This document shows positions 26,489 through 36,680 of a stretch of 64,000 nucleotides of DNA, one piece after another. Origin of the DNA: Microcaldota archaeon (GTDB taxonomy: Archaea > Micrarchaeota > Micrarchaeia > Micrarchaeales > CABMGC01); contig JAGWHN010000003.1 of the NCBI GenBank assembly GCA_028866785.1, positions 3,530-67,529 on the forward strand. Reading direction: 5' to 3'. How positions within the stretch are numbered: the stretch's first letter is position 1; every line of letters starts with the position of its first letter. The position numbers and the translations under genes are program-made. The notes under the pieces are model-generated. The model searched no databases. It was not told where the DNA came from and was given only the letters and a program-made list of their open reading frames with translations.

Positions 26489-27823
26489 ATGTACAGCTCG
26501 GAGATTGAGTCCCTATTCAAGCAAAGCCACGCCTCCGTAGGCGACTTAATCGAGCTAGTTAAGGGGAAGGAGAAGTTCCTCGGGACGATAATGCCAAGGC
26601 CGGACATAGGGGATGCGGGAATACTTGTGCTAAAGCAGCAAAACGGCTACAACATCGGGATAAAGCTCGACGCATCCGCAAGGATCACAAAGCTTGAGTC
26701 CCACAGGGCCGGTGCCCCGTTCCCAAAAGCCCCAATCAAGCCAAACAGGGACCTTCCAAAGATCGGGCTGATATACACCGGCGGCACAATCGGCAGCAAG
26801 GTGGACTATGTCAGCGGCGGAGTGTACAGCTTCACAAAGCCCGAGGAGCTGATCGCCGACGTCCCGGAGCTTGAGGGGATCGCAAATCTCGAGATTAAAA
26901 ATCCGTTTAGCATACTCAGCGAGGACATGAACTACCGTGACTGGGGCGAGATTGCAAGGCATGTGGCAGACTCGCTAAACGGCGGAGCAAGGGGCGTTGT
27001 GGTGACCCACGGGACCGATACTATGCACTATTCCTCCGCGGCGCTAAGCTTCATGCTTCAGGGCCTAAATGCGCCCGTTGTCTACACCGGGGCACAAAGG
27101 AGCAGCGACAGGGGATCTAGCGACGCCTTCATCAATCTGATATGCGCCGCAAATGTGGCAGCAAGGAGCAACATCGCGGAAGTGGGAGTGCTGATGCATG
27201 GCTCCTCGTCCGACAACTTTTGCGATTTCAACAGGGGCACCAAGGTTAGAAAGATGCACACCTCACGAAGGGACGCGTTCAAGCCTATAAACAATTTGCC
27301 AATCGCAAGGGTGAGGCCCGAGGGCGCAATCGAGTACCTCTCAAAATACAAGGAAATCTCAAAGGAGCATGTGGGCAAGGTGGTCGCAAACACAAAGTTC
27401 GAGCCAAAGGTCGCGCTTATCAAGGTATATCCAAATTCCGATCCTGCCGTAATCGAGTATTATGTTGGAAAGGGCTACAAGGGAATAATCATTGAGGGGA
27501 CGGGCTTGGGGCATGTCCCTACAACCCCGAGCATGAAGGAGATGTCATGGATCCCGTACATCAAAAACGCAAATGATTCTGGAGTTGTCATTGGGATGAC
27601 CTCACAGACGCTCTACGGGAGGGTGAGCTCAAATGTTTACCGAAACCTAAGGGAGGTCGCAAGCGCAGGCGCTATCCACTGCGAGGACATGATGCCAGAG
27701 ACCGCCTATGTAAAGCTCGGATGCCTGCTTGCAAACCACAGGAAAGAGGAAGTAAAGAGATTGCTGGTCACTAACCTTGTCGGGGAGATTACGCAGCGAA
27801 GCGAGACTGATTGGGAAATCTAG
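26489..27823 (+). CDS. gatD: Glutamyl-tRNA(Gln) amidotransferase subunit D
   Basis: Glutaminase subunit of the archaeal GatDE complex, which converts Glu-tRNA(Gln) to Gln-tRNA(Gln). A small N-terminal barrel ('VGDLIELVKGKEKFLGTIMP') precedes the asparaginase-like domain. Catalytic elements are 'IYTGGTIGS' and 'VTHGTDTM', with downstream 'GAQRSSDRGSSDA' and 'GTGLGH'. At 444 residues it is full length. Its partner gatE lies 4 kb away on the same strand. Confidence 0.97.
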   Translation: MYSSEIESLFKQSHASVGDLIELVKGKEKFLGTIMPRPDIGDAGILVLKQQNGYNIGIKLDASARITKLESHRAGAPFPKAPIKPNRDLPKIGLIYTGGTIGSKVDYVSGGVYSFTKPEELIADVPELEGIANLEIKNPFSILSEDMNYRDWGEIARHVADSLNGGARGVVVTHGTDTMHYSSAALSFMLQGLNAPVVYTGAQRSSDRGSSDAFINLICAANVAARSNIAEVGVLMHGSSSDNFCDFNRGTKVRKMHTSRRDAFKPINNLPIARVRPEGAIEYLSKYKEISKEHVGKVVANTKFEPKVALIKVYPNSDPAVIEYYVGKGYKGIIIEGTGLGHVPTTPSMKEMSWIPYIKNANDSGVVIGMTSQTLYGRVSSNVYRNLREVASAGAIHCEDMMPETAYVKLGCLLANHRKEEVKRLLVTNLVGEITQRSETDWEI

Positions 27824-27839
27824 CCTAGTGATTTAAGTG

Positions 27840-28907
27840 ATGAGAGAACTAACCTTCCTGCTTTTTCTCTTCCTAGTCCTCGCAGTTTTCTCGTATTTTT
27901 ACCTCCATGTTCCCATCGGGAATTTGGTTCTTGGCCAATTTACGACAACAATACCGCAAACTACAACCCTTCCAAATGGAAATTCTACCACCACTCTCAC
28001 ACCTACCACCATCCCTACGACAATTTCCCCAAGCGGCAACCAATCGCTCTACCAGTATGCGCTCTCGCTGATAAACAACGACAGAGCGCAGTACGGTCTT
28101 GCCCCTGTAACGTTATCAAATGAGCCCTCAGCCCAACAGCACTCGCAGAGCATGCTCGACAACCGCTACTTTAGCCACTGGGACATTTACGGAATGAAGC
28201 CCTATATGCGCTACACGCTTGTAGGGGGGACGCAGTCTGTCGCAGAAAATATAGCCTATCAGTCAGGCTCTTCCTGCACCTTGCTCTTTTGCAGCGGTGA
28301 CATTAATCCCTCAAATGCGCTCCAGGAGATGGAGTACAGCATGATGTACAACGATTCCGCTTGCTGCAACAACGGGCACAGGGACGATATCCTTGATCCA
28401 AATCACAATCAGGTAAGCATCGGGATTGCATACAACTCCAGCACCATTTACTTCACGGAGGACTTCATAGATAGCTACATCTTCTGGAACGGAAACTCCC
28501 CCTCGTTTGCAAATGGGGGCGAGGCATATCTTTCAGGCACGCTTGCAAACGGCTATTCGCTCTCCTCGATATTTGTCACCTACGACTCTCCAGTCACAAA
28601 CATGACAAAATCTCAGCTTGCCGCAACATCGGAGTATGGCTATGGGCCAAACATCGCCGGGGTTGTTAGCAGCTCCAAATACTACTACTCCGGCCTCTCG
28701 ACCATTGTGGCAGACCAGTATTCTGTCGATCAGGGGAGCTTCAGCGTCTCCTTCAACATGCAGGACCTGATAAAACAGCATGGTGCGGGAGAGTATACGA
28801 TACTCCTCTGGCTCAACGGGACCAGCACCGCGAAGGCGTTTGTAGGAGGATCGTACACCCTCTTCATAGGCAGTGATGGCACACCCTTCGTCCCTATGAC
28901 GGTCTAG
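27840..28907 (+). CDS. Secreted or membrane-anchored CAP-domain (SCP/PR-1-like) protein
   Basis: 355 residues. An N-terminal hydrophobic helix (about 3-22) leads into a Thr/Pro-rich stalk, then a CAP domain from about residue 60 to 205. CAP marks are 'LINNDRAQYGLAPV', 'HSQSMLDNRYFSHWD', 'AENIAY' and 'GHRDDILDPNHNQVSIGI', including the two conserved histidines. Two pairs of cysteines in the CAP domain could form disulfides. A C-terminal ~140-residue beta-rich domain with N-x-S/T sites is unrecognised. CAP proteins occur outside the cell and often bind lipids or glycans; the role here is unknown. ATG 27840 was chosen over the preceding GTG. Confidence 0.9.
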   Translation: MRELTFLLFLFLVLAVFSYFYLHVPIGNLVLGQFTTTIPQTTTLPNGNSTTTLTPTTIPTTISPSGNQSLYQYALSLINNDRAQYGLAPVTLSNEPSAQQHSQSMLDNRYFSHWDIYGMKPYMRYTLVGGTQSVAENIAYQSGSSCTLLFCSGDINPSNALQEMEYSMMYNDSACCNNGHRDDILDPNHNQVSIGIAYNSSTIYFTEDFIDSYIFWNGNSPSFANGGEAYLSGTLANGYSLSSIFVTYDSPVTNMTKSQLAATSEYGYGPNIAGVVSSSKYYYSGLSTIVADQYSVDQGSFSVSFNMQDLIKQHGAGEYTILLWLNGTSTAKAFVGGSYTLFIGSDGTPFVPMTV

Positions 28908-28951
28908 GTGTAAGATATAAAAAGCCACAAAGCGAGTGATAGGCTGATGCT

Positions 28952-29206
28952 ATGGACTACAAATTTGCAATAGAATCGATAGTGGGCGGAGCTGTAATCA
29001 CCGCGATTACCGGGCTCTACAACAACATGTCGGGTCTGATCGGTGCAACGCCATACGGATTCCCCGTGACCTGGATAAGGTGGCTTGCGGTTGGGCCTCA
29101 GTACAATCCGTGGCAGGTCGATGCGGTTGGGCTTATGATCGACCTGGTGGTTTGGATCGTTGTTGTCGCAATAATCCTTGCCGCGATAAAGAAGTACGGG
29201 AAGTAG
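28952..29206 (+). CDS. Small two-helix membrane protein, unknown
   Basis: 84 residues with two hydrophobic stretches (about 7-25 and 58-77). The loop between them carries 'PYGFPVTWIRWLAVGPQYNP' and the tail is basic ('AAIKKYGK'). An AGATATAAAAAG box lies about 30 bases upstream of the ATG and fits a promoter for a short-leader transcript. No family recognised. Confidence 0.65.
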   Translation: MDYKFAIESIVGGAVITAITGLYNNMSGLIGATPYGFPVTWIRWLAVGPQYNPWQVDAVGLMIDLVVWIVVVAIILAAIKKYGK

Positions 29207-29227
29207 ATTTATTTTGTCTTTCATCTG

Positions 29228-29262
29228 GCGCAGCCGATAGGGCTGCGCAGGCTTTTGCCTGC
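29228..29262 (+). other. Two overlapping GC-rich hairpins
   Basis: GCGCAGCC (29228-29235) pairs perfectly with GGCTGCGC (29241-29248) around a five-base loop. GCAGGC (29247-29252) pairs perfectly with GCCTGC (29257-29262) around TTTT. The two stems share bases 29247-29248, so they cannot both form completely. They lie between two small membrane-protein genes. This could be a terminator, a processing signal or an attenuator-like switch; the sequence alone does not decide. Confidence 0.55.
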
Positions 29263-29280
29263 CGAATTTTGTTGGTATTA

Positions 29281-29442
29281 ATGGAAAAGAGCGAAGTCAT
29301 ATTCCTGAATTCGGTATTCTTTGTGCTAGGGTTCACTTTTGTTTTCGCTCTTGTGGGCATCTTGCTCCAGACACTACTCTCAAATGTGGCGCTTGAGGCA
29401 ATTGCCAAGAATTTCAGGATATACACCTTCACATTTGGGTGA
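29281..29442 (+). CDS. Small hydrophobic ORF resembling one helix of a CcdA-like protein; possible gene remnant
   Basis: 53 codons from ATG 29281 encode one strong membrane segment ('FFVLGFTFVFALVGILLQ') and a short tail. The pattern resembles the thioredoxin-coupled transporter CcdA/DsbD, where similar helices follow one another, but here everything else is missing. It is either a genuine microprotein or the stump of a lost gene. A larger frame starting at 29080 overlaps the preceding gene and is not believable upstream of this ATG. Confidence 0.35.
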   Translation: MEKSEVIFLNSVFFVLGFTFVFALVGILLQTLLSNVALEAIAKNFRIYTFTFG

Positions 29443-29481
29443 TTGGCAAGGAATTTAAACCTTAAATCACCAAATCAAAAC

Positions 29482-30060
29482 ATGGGGACGGAGCTGCTTT
29501 TCATAACGACAAACGAGTGGAAGGTGGGCTTTGCGAACAGAAGGCTCAACAAGTATGGGATCAAGGTCAAAAGGCACAGTGCAAGGCTGATAGAGCCACA
29601 GGAGATAGACGCAAGGGACGTTGCGGTACACAAGGCGCAGCAGATCCTTGCGAGCATGAAGAAGCCCTTCATAGTCGAGGACACAGGCCTCTACGTCAAG
29701 GCTCTTAGCGGATTTCCTGGGGCCTTCATAAAGCCGATACTCGACACGATTGGCGATGCAAAGTTTCTGGAGCTGATGCGCGGCCAAAAGAGGCGCGACG
29801 CCACAATCCGCAGCATACTTGTCTATGGGAATCCTAAGAGAGGGGAGCTAAAAGTCTTTACAGGGGAGTGCCCCGGAAGGCTTGCGCTCTACCCGAAAGG
29901 TAAGCTGTACAACGGATGGACCCTTTCAAAGATATTCATTCCCTACAAGAAAAACAAGACCCTCGCGCAGCTAAACAAAGCGGAGTATCTGGACTTCATA
30001 AGCATGCTTGAGAAGAACGACCACTACGAAAAATTCGGCAAGTGGATAACAAGGGGATGA
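29482..30060 (+). CDS. Ham1/RdgB-family non-canonical purine NTP pyrophosphatase, paralogue 1
   Basis: Hydrolyses ITP, XTP and deoxy forms to monophosphates, keeping damaged purines out of DNA and RNA. The N-terminal substrate motif is 'FITTNEWK', and the catalytic segment is 'VEDTGLYVKALSGFPGAFIK'. 192 residues from ATG 29482, with TTTAAACC about 25 bases upstream fitting a leaderless promoter; the TTG at 29443 is unlikely. The stop is followed one base later by a Nudix gene, and a second Ham1-type gene comes next. Confidence 0.9.
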   Translation: MGTELLFITTNEWKVGFANRRLNKYGIKVKRHSARLIEPQEIDARDVAVHKAQQILASMKKPFIVEDTGLYVKALSGFPGAFIKPILDTIGDAKFLELMRGQKRRDATIRSILVYGNPKRGELKVFTGECPGRLALYPKGKLYNGWTLSKIFIPYKKNKTLAQLNKAEYLDFISMLEKNDHYEKFGKWITRG

Positions 30061-30061
30061 G

Positions 30062-30523
30062 ATGAAGTTCATGGAGAAGCAGATTGATTATGCCGCAATT
30101 GAGCGCGAGGCCAAAAAGGACGGGATAACCAAGCATGCGGTTTGCGCTGCAATCTTCCGGGAGGATAAGGTGCTACTTGTCAGGCGTACCGCGCAGGACA
30201 AATTCAGGGCGGGGGAGTGGGAGCTTCCGGGCGGGAAGGTCGAGAAGGGCGAGGGATTCAAGGAGGCCCTGATCCGAGAGACAAGGGAGGAGACAAACCT
30301 AAATGCGCTTGAGGTAAATGGGTACATCGGCCATTCCGACACCCCCATTTTGGGAACCACGATGAGGCTTTACATGTTTTTGGTGAGGGCCGACGATTCC
30401 GAGGTGATTTTGATGCCAAGGGAGCACCAGGATTTCATGTGGGTCGCAAAGGACCGGGCGAAGGAGTACCTCTTCCCGGACCAGTTCACGCGGCTCTTCC
30501 TCTCTTATGTAGAAGCGCTTTAG
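30062..30523 (+). CDS. MutT-like Nudix hydrolase in a nucleotide-sanitising operon
   Basis: A 153-residue Nudix protein with a complete box: 'GGKVEKGEGFKEALIRETRE' followed by 'ETNL'. The preceding 'VCAAIFREDKVLLVRRT' and 'GEWELPGG' are typical of MutT/NUDT1-like enzymes that clear oxidised or dUTP-type nucleotides; the exact substrate is open. It sits between two Ham1/RdgB-type genes with gaps of one and five bases. That context strongly supports a nucleotide clean-up role over a cofactor-hydrolase role. Confidence 0.92.
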   Translation: MKFMEKQIDYAAIEREAKKDGITKHAVCAAIFREDKVLLVRRTAQDKFRAGEWELPGGKVEKGEGFKEALIRETREETNLNALEVNGYIGHSDTPILGTTMRLYMFLVRADDSEVILMPREHQDFMWVAKDRAKEYLFPDQFTRLFLSYVEAL

Positions 30524-30528
30524 GTGTC

Positions 30529-31077
30529 ATGATGGATTTCATATTTGTCACCTCAAACAAACACAAGCTAAGGGAAGCGGAGCAGATACTCGGCAGAAAG
30601 ATAAAGCATGTCGCACTTGAGCTTGATGAGCTCCAATCGCTTCAGGTGAGCGACATCGTGAAGAGCAAGGCGGAGAGCGCATACAAAATTGTGAAAAAGC
30701 CGGTGGTTGTGGACGACACGGGCGTCTACATAAAGAGCCTAAACGGATTCCCTGGTGCGTTTGTAAAGTGGGTCCTCATGGCGGGCGGAAACGAGATCAT
30801 CTGCAGGCTGCCAAAGAGCGGCCAGAGCCGCGAGGCCTACGCGGAGGTGTGCATCTGCCTATACGATGGCAGGCAGCATCATGTCTTCTCCGGAAAGGTC
30901 CATGGGAATATCGCGAAGAGGCCCATGGGGAATGAGAAGTTCCACTGGGATCCGATATTCATACCCAGGGGCTACAGGATCAGCTTCGCCCAGATGAGCG
31001 ATGCTGAGAAGAACCGCATTTCGCATAGGGGAAAAGCGTTCAGAAAGCTAAAGAAATTCCTTGGAGGAAGGAAATAA
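30529..31077 (+). CDS. Ham1/RdgB-family non-canonical purine NTP pyrophosphatase, paralogue 2
   Basis: 182 residues from ATG 30529. It has 'FVTSNKHKLREAEQIL' and 'VVDDTGVYIKSLNGFPGAFV', the substrate and metal motifs of the family. It is clearly divergent from paralogue 1, so the pair is not a fresh duplication. The C-terminal 'FAQMSDAEKNRISHRGKAFR' keeps the conserved SHR motif of true RdgB proteins, whereas paralogue 1 has no such SHR. Paralogue 2 is therefore the better candidate for the standard ITP/XTP pyrophosphatase. Last gene of the three-gene operon. Confidence 0.93.
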   Translation: MMDFIFVTSNKHKLREAEQILGRKIKHVALELDELQSLQVSDIVKSKAESAYKIVKKPVVVDDTGVYIKSLNGFPGAFVKWVLMAGGNEIICRLPKSGQSREAYAEVCICLYDGRQHHVFSGKVHGNIAKRPMGNEKFHWDPIFIPRGYRISFAQMSDAEKNRISHRGKAFRKLKKFLGGRK

Positions 31078-31770
31078 TCACCTGGGCCTAACTTCTGCAA
31101 TTAGGATTCTTGCCTTCTCAGTGTAAATCTTTTTTGTATCGACTGTTGCCCCTATTCCCTTCATAATCGCAAATGACTCATTTAGCTTCATCATCTCTTT
31201 CGCGTTGCCCGTCCTTGCGAGTAGCTGCCATGCATAATAATCAAATATCCCTCCAGTAGAGCAAGTATTCCCATCCCAATTCGTTTTCACGCACATTCCA
31301 GAGATACGCGTATCTCCCCCTAGCTCATCCATCATCACGAGGGCTTGATGTATTGATTTGCCGCCGTACGAAAGGTCTGCGGCCATTGTTATTGTGGTAT
31401 CTACATACCCCTGGATAACAAAGCATGGCGCCTTGTACTTCTCACTCTTTCCATCCGCAATCTTTTTGAGCAGCTTTGCAACTTCCCTTGCAATCTCGTT
31501 TGTCTCACCCGTTTTTGAAGGGCCGAAATAGTATACATTTGACCTTGGCTGCGTCTTTTCAAGGTACTCCTTTACAGCCTTGCATGCGACATCGTTGTTC
31601 CCCTTTTGCGTCTGCGTTGTCGTCTTTCCCTCCTTTTCCCTTGCTCGTTTTTCAGGGGTGAGTGAGGTCATCATATCCAGTGCCCTTCGCGCCTCTGCAT
31701 ATGCGTTTAGAAGTATTCTCCTTTGATGTGAGTTTGCCGAAAGTAGCTTTTCGGTGTTCGCAAAATACAT
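31078..31770 (-). CDS. Uncharacterised soluble protein
   Basis: No family recognised. 230 residues, no membrane segment, mixed alpha/beta character. Possibly structured parts are 'SNVYYFGPSKTGETNEIARE' (about 97-116), 'CFVIQGYVDTTITMAADLSY' and 'GGIFDYYAWQLLARTG'. A Thr/Gln/Lys-rich low-complexity stretch lies near residues 45-60. 'GPSKTGET' resembles but does not match a Walker A loop. It is the only leftward gene between two rightward groups, and its stop abuts the end of the Ham1 paralogue. Confidence 0.65.
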   Translation of the reverse strand: MYFANTEKLLSANSHQRRILLNAYAEARRALDMMTSLTPEKRAREKEGKTTTQTQKGNNDVACKAVKEYLEKTQPRSNVYYFGPSKTGETNEIAREVAKLLKKIADGKSEKYKAPCFVIQGYVDTTITMAADLSYGGKSIHQALVMMDELGGDTRISGMCVKTNWDGNTCSTGGIFDYYAWQLLARTGNAKEMMKLNESFAIMKGIGATVDTKKIYTEKARILIAEVRPR

Positions 31771-31850
31771 AAAAACAGACTTAATCTGATTGCGCCGTGG
31801 TATATTTATATATCTTGTAGGGGTTTGTTTAGTAGCTATTTTGTGAGCGC

Positions 31851-33683
31851 ATGCATGATGCTGATTACTACCGCAAGCTTGGCTTCAAGTGCGGCCTTGA
31901 GATACACCAAAGGCTAGCCACGCGCCACAAGCTCTTTTGCTCATGCAACCCAAATCTCACGCAGGAGGTGGAGGTCGGGACTGTCGAGCGAGTCCAAAGG
32001 GCGGTTGCGGGGGAGATGGGGAAGGTGGACGTCTCGACCAGCTTTGAGAGCGCAAAGAAGCGAAGCTTCATTTACAACTCCTTTAGGGAGGCGACCTGCC
32101 TGGTTGACATCGACGAGGAGCCGCCACATGAGCTAAATCGGGAGGCGCTTGAGACAGCGCTTCTTATTTCATCCACATTCAATTCGGATGTCCCTGATGA
32201 GATTGAGGTAATGAGGAAGGGAGTGGTTGACGGAAGCGATCCAAGCGGCTTCCAAAGGACGATGCAGGTAGGGTTTGCCGGCCACCTTGAGGTAGGCAAG
32301 AAGAAAATCCCTATCCCCTCCATCTTCCTTGAGGAGGAGTCAAGCGGAATAGTCTCGCAGGACGAGAACAGCGTTGTGTACAACACCGACAGGCTCGGAA
32401 TTCCTCTCATCGAGATCGACACGGACCCGGTCATTGCAACGCCGCAGGAGGTGAAGGAGGTTGCATTCAAGATCGGAATGCTTCTTCGTCTGACCGGAAA
32501 AGTTCAGCGAGGTATCGGATCAATCAGGCAAGACGTGAACCTCTCAATTGCTCAAGGGACAAGGGTCGAGCTCAAGGGATTCCAAGAGCTTGACATAGTG
32601 GATGTCATAGTGGAGAATGAGGTTGAGAGGCAGCTTAATTTGCTTAGGATAAGGGAGGAGCTAAACAACAGGCATGCGGAGGTCTACGAGCCCATTGACC
32701 TCACGGAGATATTTGCAAACACCTCCTCAAAGATAATCAAGGAGAACACAAAGGACGGCGGAGTTGTGTTTGGGGTCAGGCTTGAGGGCTTTGATGAGAT
32801 CATCGGCAGGGAGATAAATCCAAACAGGAGGCTTGGCAGCGAGATAAGCGACTACGCAAAGGTCGCAGGCATAAAGGGAATAATCCACAGCGATGAGGAG
32901 ATGCCGAAGTACTCAATCTCCGAAAGCGAAATCAGCCAGATTAAGGATAGGCTTGGGATGAAGGATAGGGATGCGTTCATGCTAGTCAGCGGCCCAAGGT
33001 CCTCGGTCCAGACCTCGATTGAAAGGGCGATAATGCGGGCAAGGCTTGCGCTAAAGGAGATACCCAGCGAGACTCGCGCAGTTGACTCCAAGAACCTGAC
33101 CACCCGATTCATGAGGCCAATCCCTGGGGGCGCAAGGCTCTACCCGGAGACAGACTCCATGCCCGTCGAGCTCAACAGGCAGTCATTTGAGCTGCTAAAG
33201 AAGAGCATTCCAGATATTGAAAAAACAACAAAGCAGCTTGCAAAGCAGATCGGAAATATGCAGCTTGCGGAGCAGATGCTAAGATCGGCCCATCTTCCGC
33301 TTTACAAATCCATAATCAAGGAATCAAAGGCAGATCCGAAGTTTGTCGCTGCATTCCTCCTTGAGAAGATGAAGGACATGAAGAGGTCCGGTCTCGAAAC
33401 CGAAAAGGTGCCAGACGAGGTCCTTGTGTATCTGTTCACGGGCTTTGCAAACGACAACATAACGAAGAACGCGATGGAAGAAGTCGTCAGGCAGCTTCCG
33501 AGAACCACAGGCGATGTGGATAAGATAATTGATGCAAAGAAGCTCGAGCGCATTTCCGGAAAGGCGCTAAAGAATCTCATCGATGGCTTTGACGAAAAGG
33601 ACCGGGGAATGCTCCTCAAGAAAATAATGTCCCAATACAGGCTCAATATTGACGGCGAGGAGCTCAACTCACTAATCAAGTGA
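31851..33683 (+). CDS. gatE: Glutamyl-tRNA(Gln) amidotransferase subunit E
   Basis: tRNA-binding kinase subunit of archaeal GatDE; it activates Glu-tRNA(Gln) with ATP and receives ammonia from GatD. The GatB-type core begins 'GFKCGLEIHQRL' and continues with 'DIDEEPPHE' and 'GIPLIEIDTDPV', plus 'GSIRQDVNLSI' of the nucleotide region. The insert with 'PKYSISESEISQIKDRLGMK' is the archaeal GatE-specific AspRS-like domain. C-terminal helical and YqeY-like regions follow. 610 residues, full length. A TATATTTATATATC box lies about 50 bases upstream. The 3' end overlaps the convergent YgjP-like gene by 12 bases. Confidence 0.97.
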   Translation: MHDADYYRKLGFKCGLEIHQRLATRHKLFCSCNPNLTQEVEVGTVERVQRAVAGEMGKVDVSTSFESAKKRSFIYNSFREATCLVDIDEEPPHELNREALETALLISSTFNSDVPDEIEVMRKGVVDGSDPSGFQRTMQVGFAGHLEVGKKKIPIPSIFLEEESSGIVSQDENSVVYNTDRLGIPLIEIDTDPVIATPQEVKEVAFKIGMLLRLTGKVQRGIGSIRQDVNLSIAQGTRVELKGFQELDIVDVIVENEVERQLNLLRIREELNNRHAEVYEPIDLTEIFANTSSKIIKENTKDGGVVFGVRLEGFDEIIGREINPNRRLGSEISDYAKVAGIKGIIHSDEEMPKYSISESEISQIKDRLGMKDRDAFMLVSGPRSSVQTSIERAIMRARLALKEIPSETRAVDSKNLTTRFMRPIPGGARLYPETDSMPVELNRQSFELLKKSIPDIEKTTKQLAKQIGNMQLAEQMLRSAHLPLYKSIIKESKADPKFVAAFLLEKMKDMKRSGLETEKVPDEVLVYLFTGFANDNITKNAMEEVVRQLPRTTGDVDKIIDAKKLERISGKALKNLIDGFDEKDRGMLLKKIMSQYRLNIDGEELNSLIK

Positions 33684-34379
33684 TTCTTCCCTTATTTTCG
33701 CCAGGGTTTCCGTGTCATTTACCGTGTGGCGCTTTAGCTCCTTCCTGAGCCTTTTGTAATCGGGTGCAAGAGACTCGACGACCCTCCAGAATCTCTTTGA
33801 GTGGTTCATCTCGGTTAGATGCGCAACCTCGTGGCTAACCACGTAGTCAACTATCTCGATCGGCATCATTGAAAGGTATGCGTTAAACCTTATTTTCCTC
33901 TCCGAGGTGCAGTATCCCCATTTTTTCATCCTCCTGAACTTAGTCTCGATTACCTGCTTTCCGCTTTGCGCGAGCTTTGCGGTCATTATCGGGAACACGA
34001 TTCCTTCTGTGAGGAGCTTTGAGAATTTGAGGAGCGCAATCATTCCCTTCTCCTTGTTTTGCGACTCGACAATCACCTTGTTTTCAAGCCTTGTGACCCT
34101 CGAGTGCCCGTATTTATGAGCATACTCAATTTGATGGTAAACCCCGTTGATCAGGATTGCACCATCCTGCAGTAGATTCTTTGAGTCCTTTATCTCGGTA
34201 TAATGCTTCACTATCCAGTTTAGGTGGTCCTTTAGCAGCCTATCGATATTCACAAGCGAGTATCTCGGTATTGCAACAATCAGCTCCGAGTTGTGGAACC
34301 TGAGCGAGACGCTCTTTCTTCTCTCCCTAACAACTGAGTATGGGATCTCTCCAACTTCTGTGCTCAGCCTTTTTTCCAT
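33672..34379 (-). CDS. YgjP/WLM-like metal-dependent hydrolase (DUF45)
   Basis: A predicted zinc hydrolase of 235 residues. The motif 'HEVAHLTEMNHSKRFW' (HExxH with a third His) sits in the C-terminal third, and the preceding 'KKWGYCTSERKIRFN' is the usual substrate-loop signature. The physiological substrate of the archaeal forms is uncertain. It begins two bases after the aIF5B stop and is probably cotranscribed. Confidence 0.9.
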   Translation of the reverse strand: MEKRLSTEVGEIPYSVVRERRKSVSLRFHNSELIVAIPRYSLVNIDRLLKDHLNWIVKHYTEIKDSKNLLQDGAILINGVYHQIEYAHKYGHSRVTRLENKVIVESQNKEKGMIALLKFSKLLTEGIVFPIMTAKLAQSGKQVIETKFRRMKKWGYCTSERKIRFNAYLSMMPIEIVDYVVSHEVAHLTEMNHSKRFWRVVESLAPDYKRLRKELKRHTVNDTETLAKIREESLD

Positions 34380-34381
34380 CT

Positions 34382-36139
<1,758 letters not shown>

Positions 36140-36191
36140 TGCTATCACAAAATAAGAAAGCTATAAATATTCTTTAATCCAATTGGTTATT

Positions 36192-36206
36192 CAATATATA
36201 AAATTC
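36192..36206 (+). promoter_or_regulatory. TATA-type promoter of ndk
   Basis: CAATATATAAAATTC lies roughly 12-26 bases before the ndk ATG, fitting a leaderless or very short-leader archaeal transcript. The gap also serves the divergent aIF5B gene. Assigned by motif only. Confidence 0.5.
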
Positions 36207-36217
36207 TTGGTATTTGG

Positions 36218-36616
36218 ATGGAAAGAACATTGTTTATAGTGAAGCCTGACGGAGTGGCAAGAAAGCTGGTCGGAGAGATAGTCTCAAGGTTCGAGAAGAG
36301 AGGATTTACGCTAATCCAGATGAAGCAGTTCACATTCTCAAAGGCGCAGGCGCAGGAGTTCTACTCCGTTCACAAGGAGAGGCCATTTTACGGCGAGCTT
36401 GTGGACTTCATGAGCTCAGGGCCTGTTGTCGCTGCAATAATCGAGGGAACAAACGCAATCGCAACCACAAGACTGATGGTCGGCGCGACAAAGTCGTTTG
36501 AGGCAGCGCCTGGAACAATAAGGGGAGACTTTGCGCTTGAGATCTCAAACAACATAATCCACGCCTCAGACTCGCAGGAGAGCTTTGACAAGGAGTCGAA
36601 GGTAATATTCGGTTAA
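36218..36616 (+). CDS. ndk: Nucleoside diphosphate kinase
   Basis: Equilibrates nucleoside di- and triphosphates through a phosphohistidine. 132 residues beginning 'MERTLFIVKPDGVARKLVGE'. The active-site segment is 'NIIHASDS' with the catalytic His. 'ATTRLMVGATKSFEAAPGTI' and 'RGDFA' complete the family pattern, so no motif is missing. Confidence 0.98.
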   Translation: MERTLFIVKPDGVARKLVGEIVSRFEKRGFTLIQMKQFTFSKAQAQEFYSVHKERPFYGELVDFMSSGPVVAAIIEGTNAIATTRLMVGATKSFEAAPGTIRGDFALEISNNIIHASDSQESFDKESKVIFG

Positions 36617-36680
36617 TTTTGGTTTTAAACGAAGTCGGGGATAGCCCTTTAAATGCCCCCTTCCATTTCTTCCTGTTTGT

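Noticed and set aside
31078..31770. 'GPSKTGET' as a Walker A motif in the unknown protein
   Set aside because: The G-x4-GK-S/T spacing is not met, and there is no Walker B-like hhhhD/E partner.
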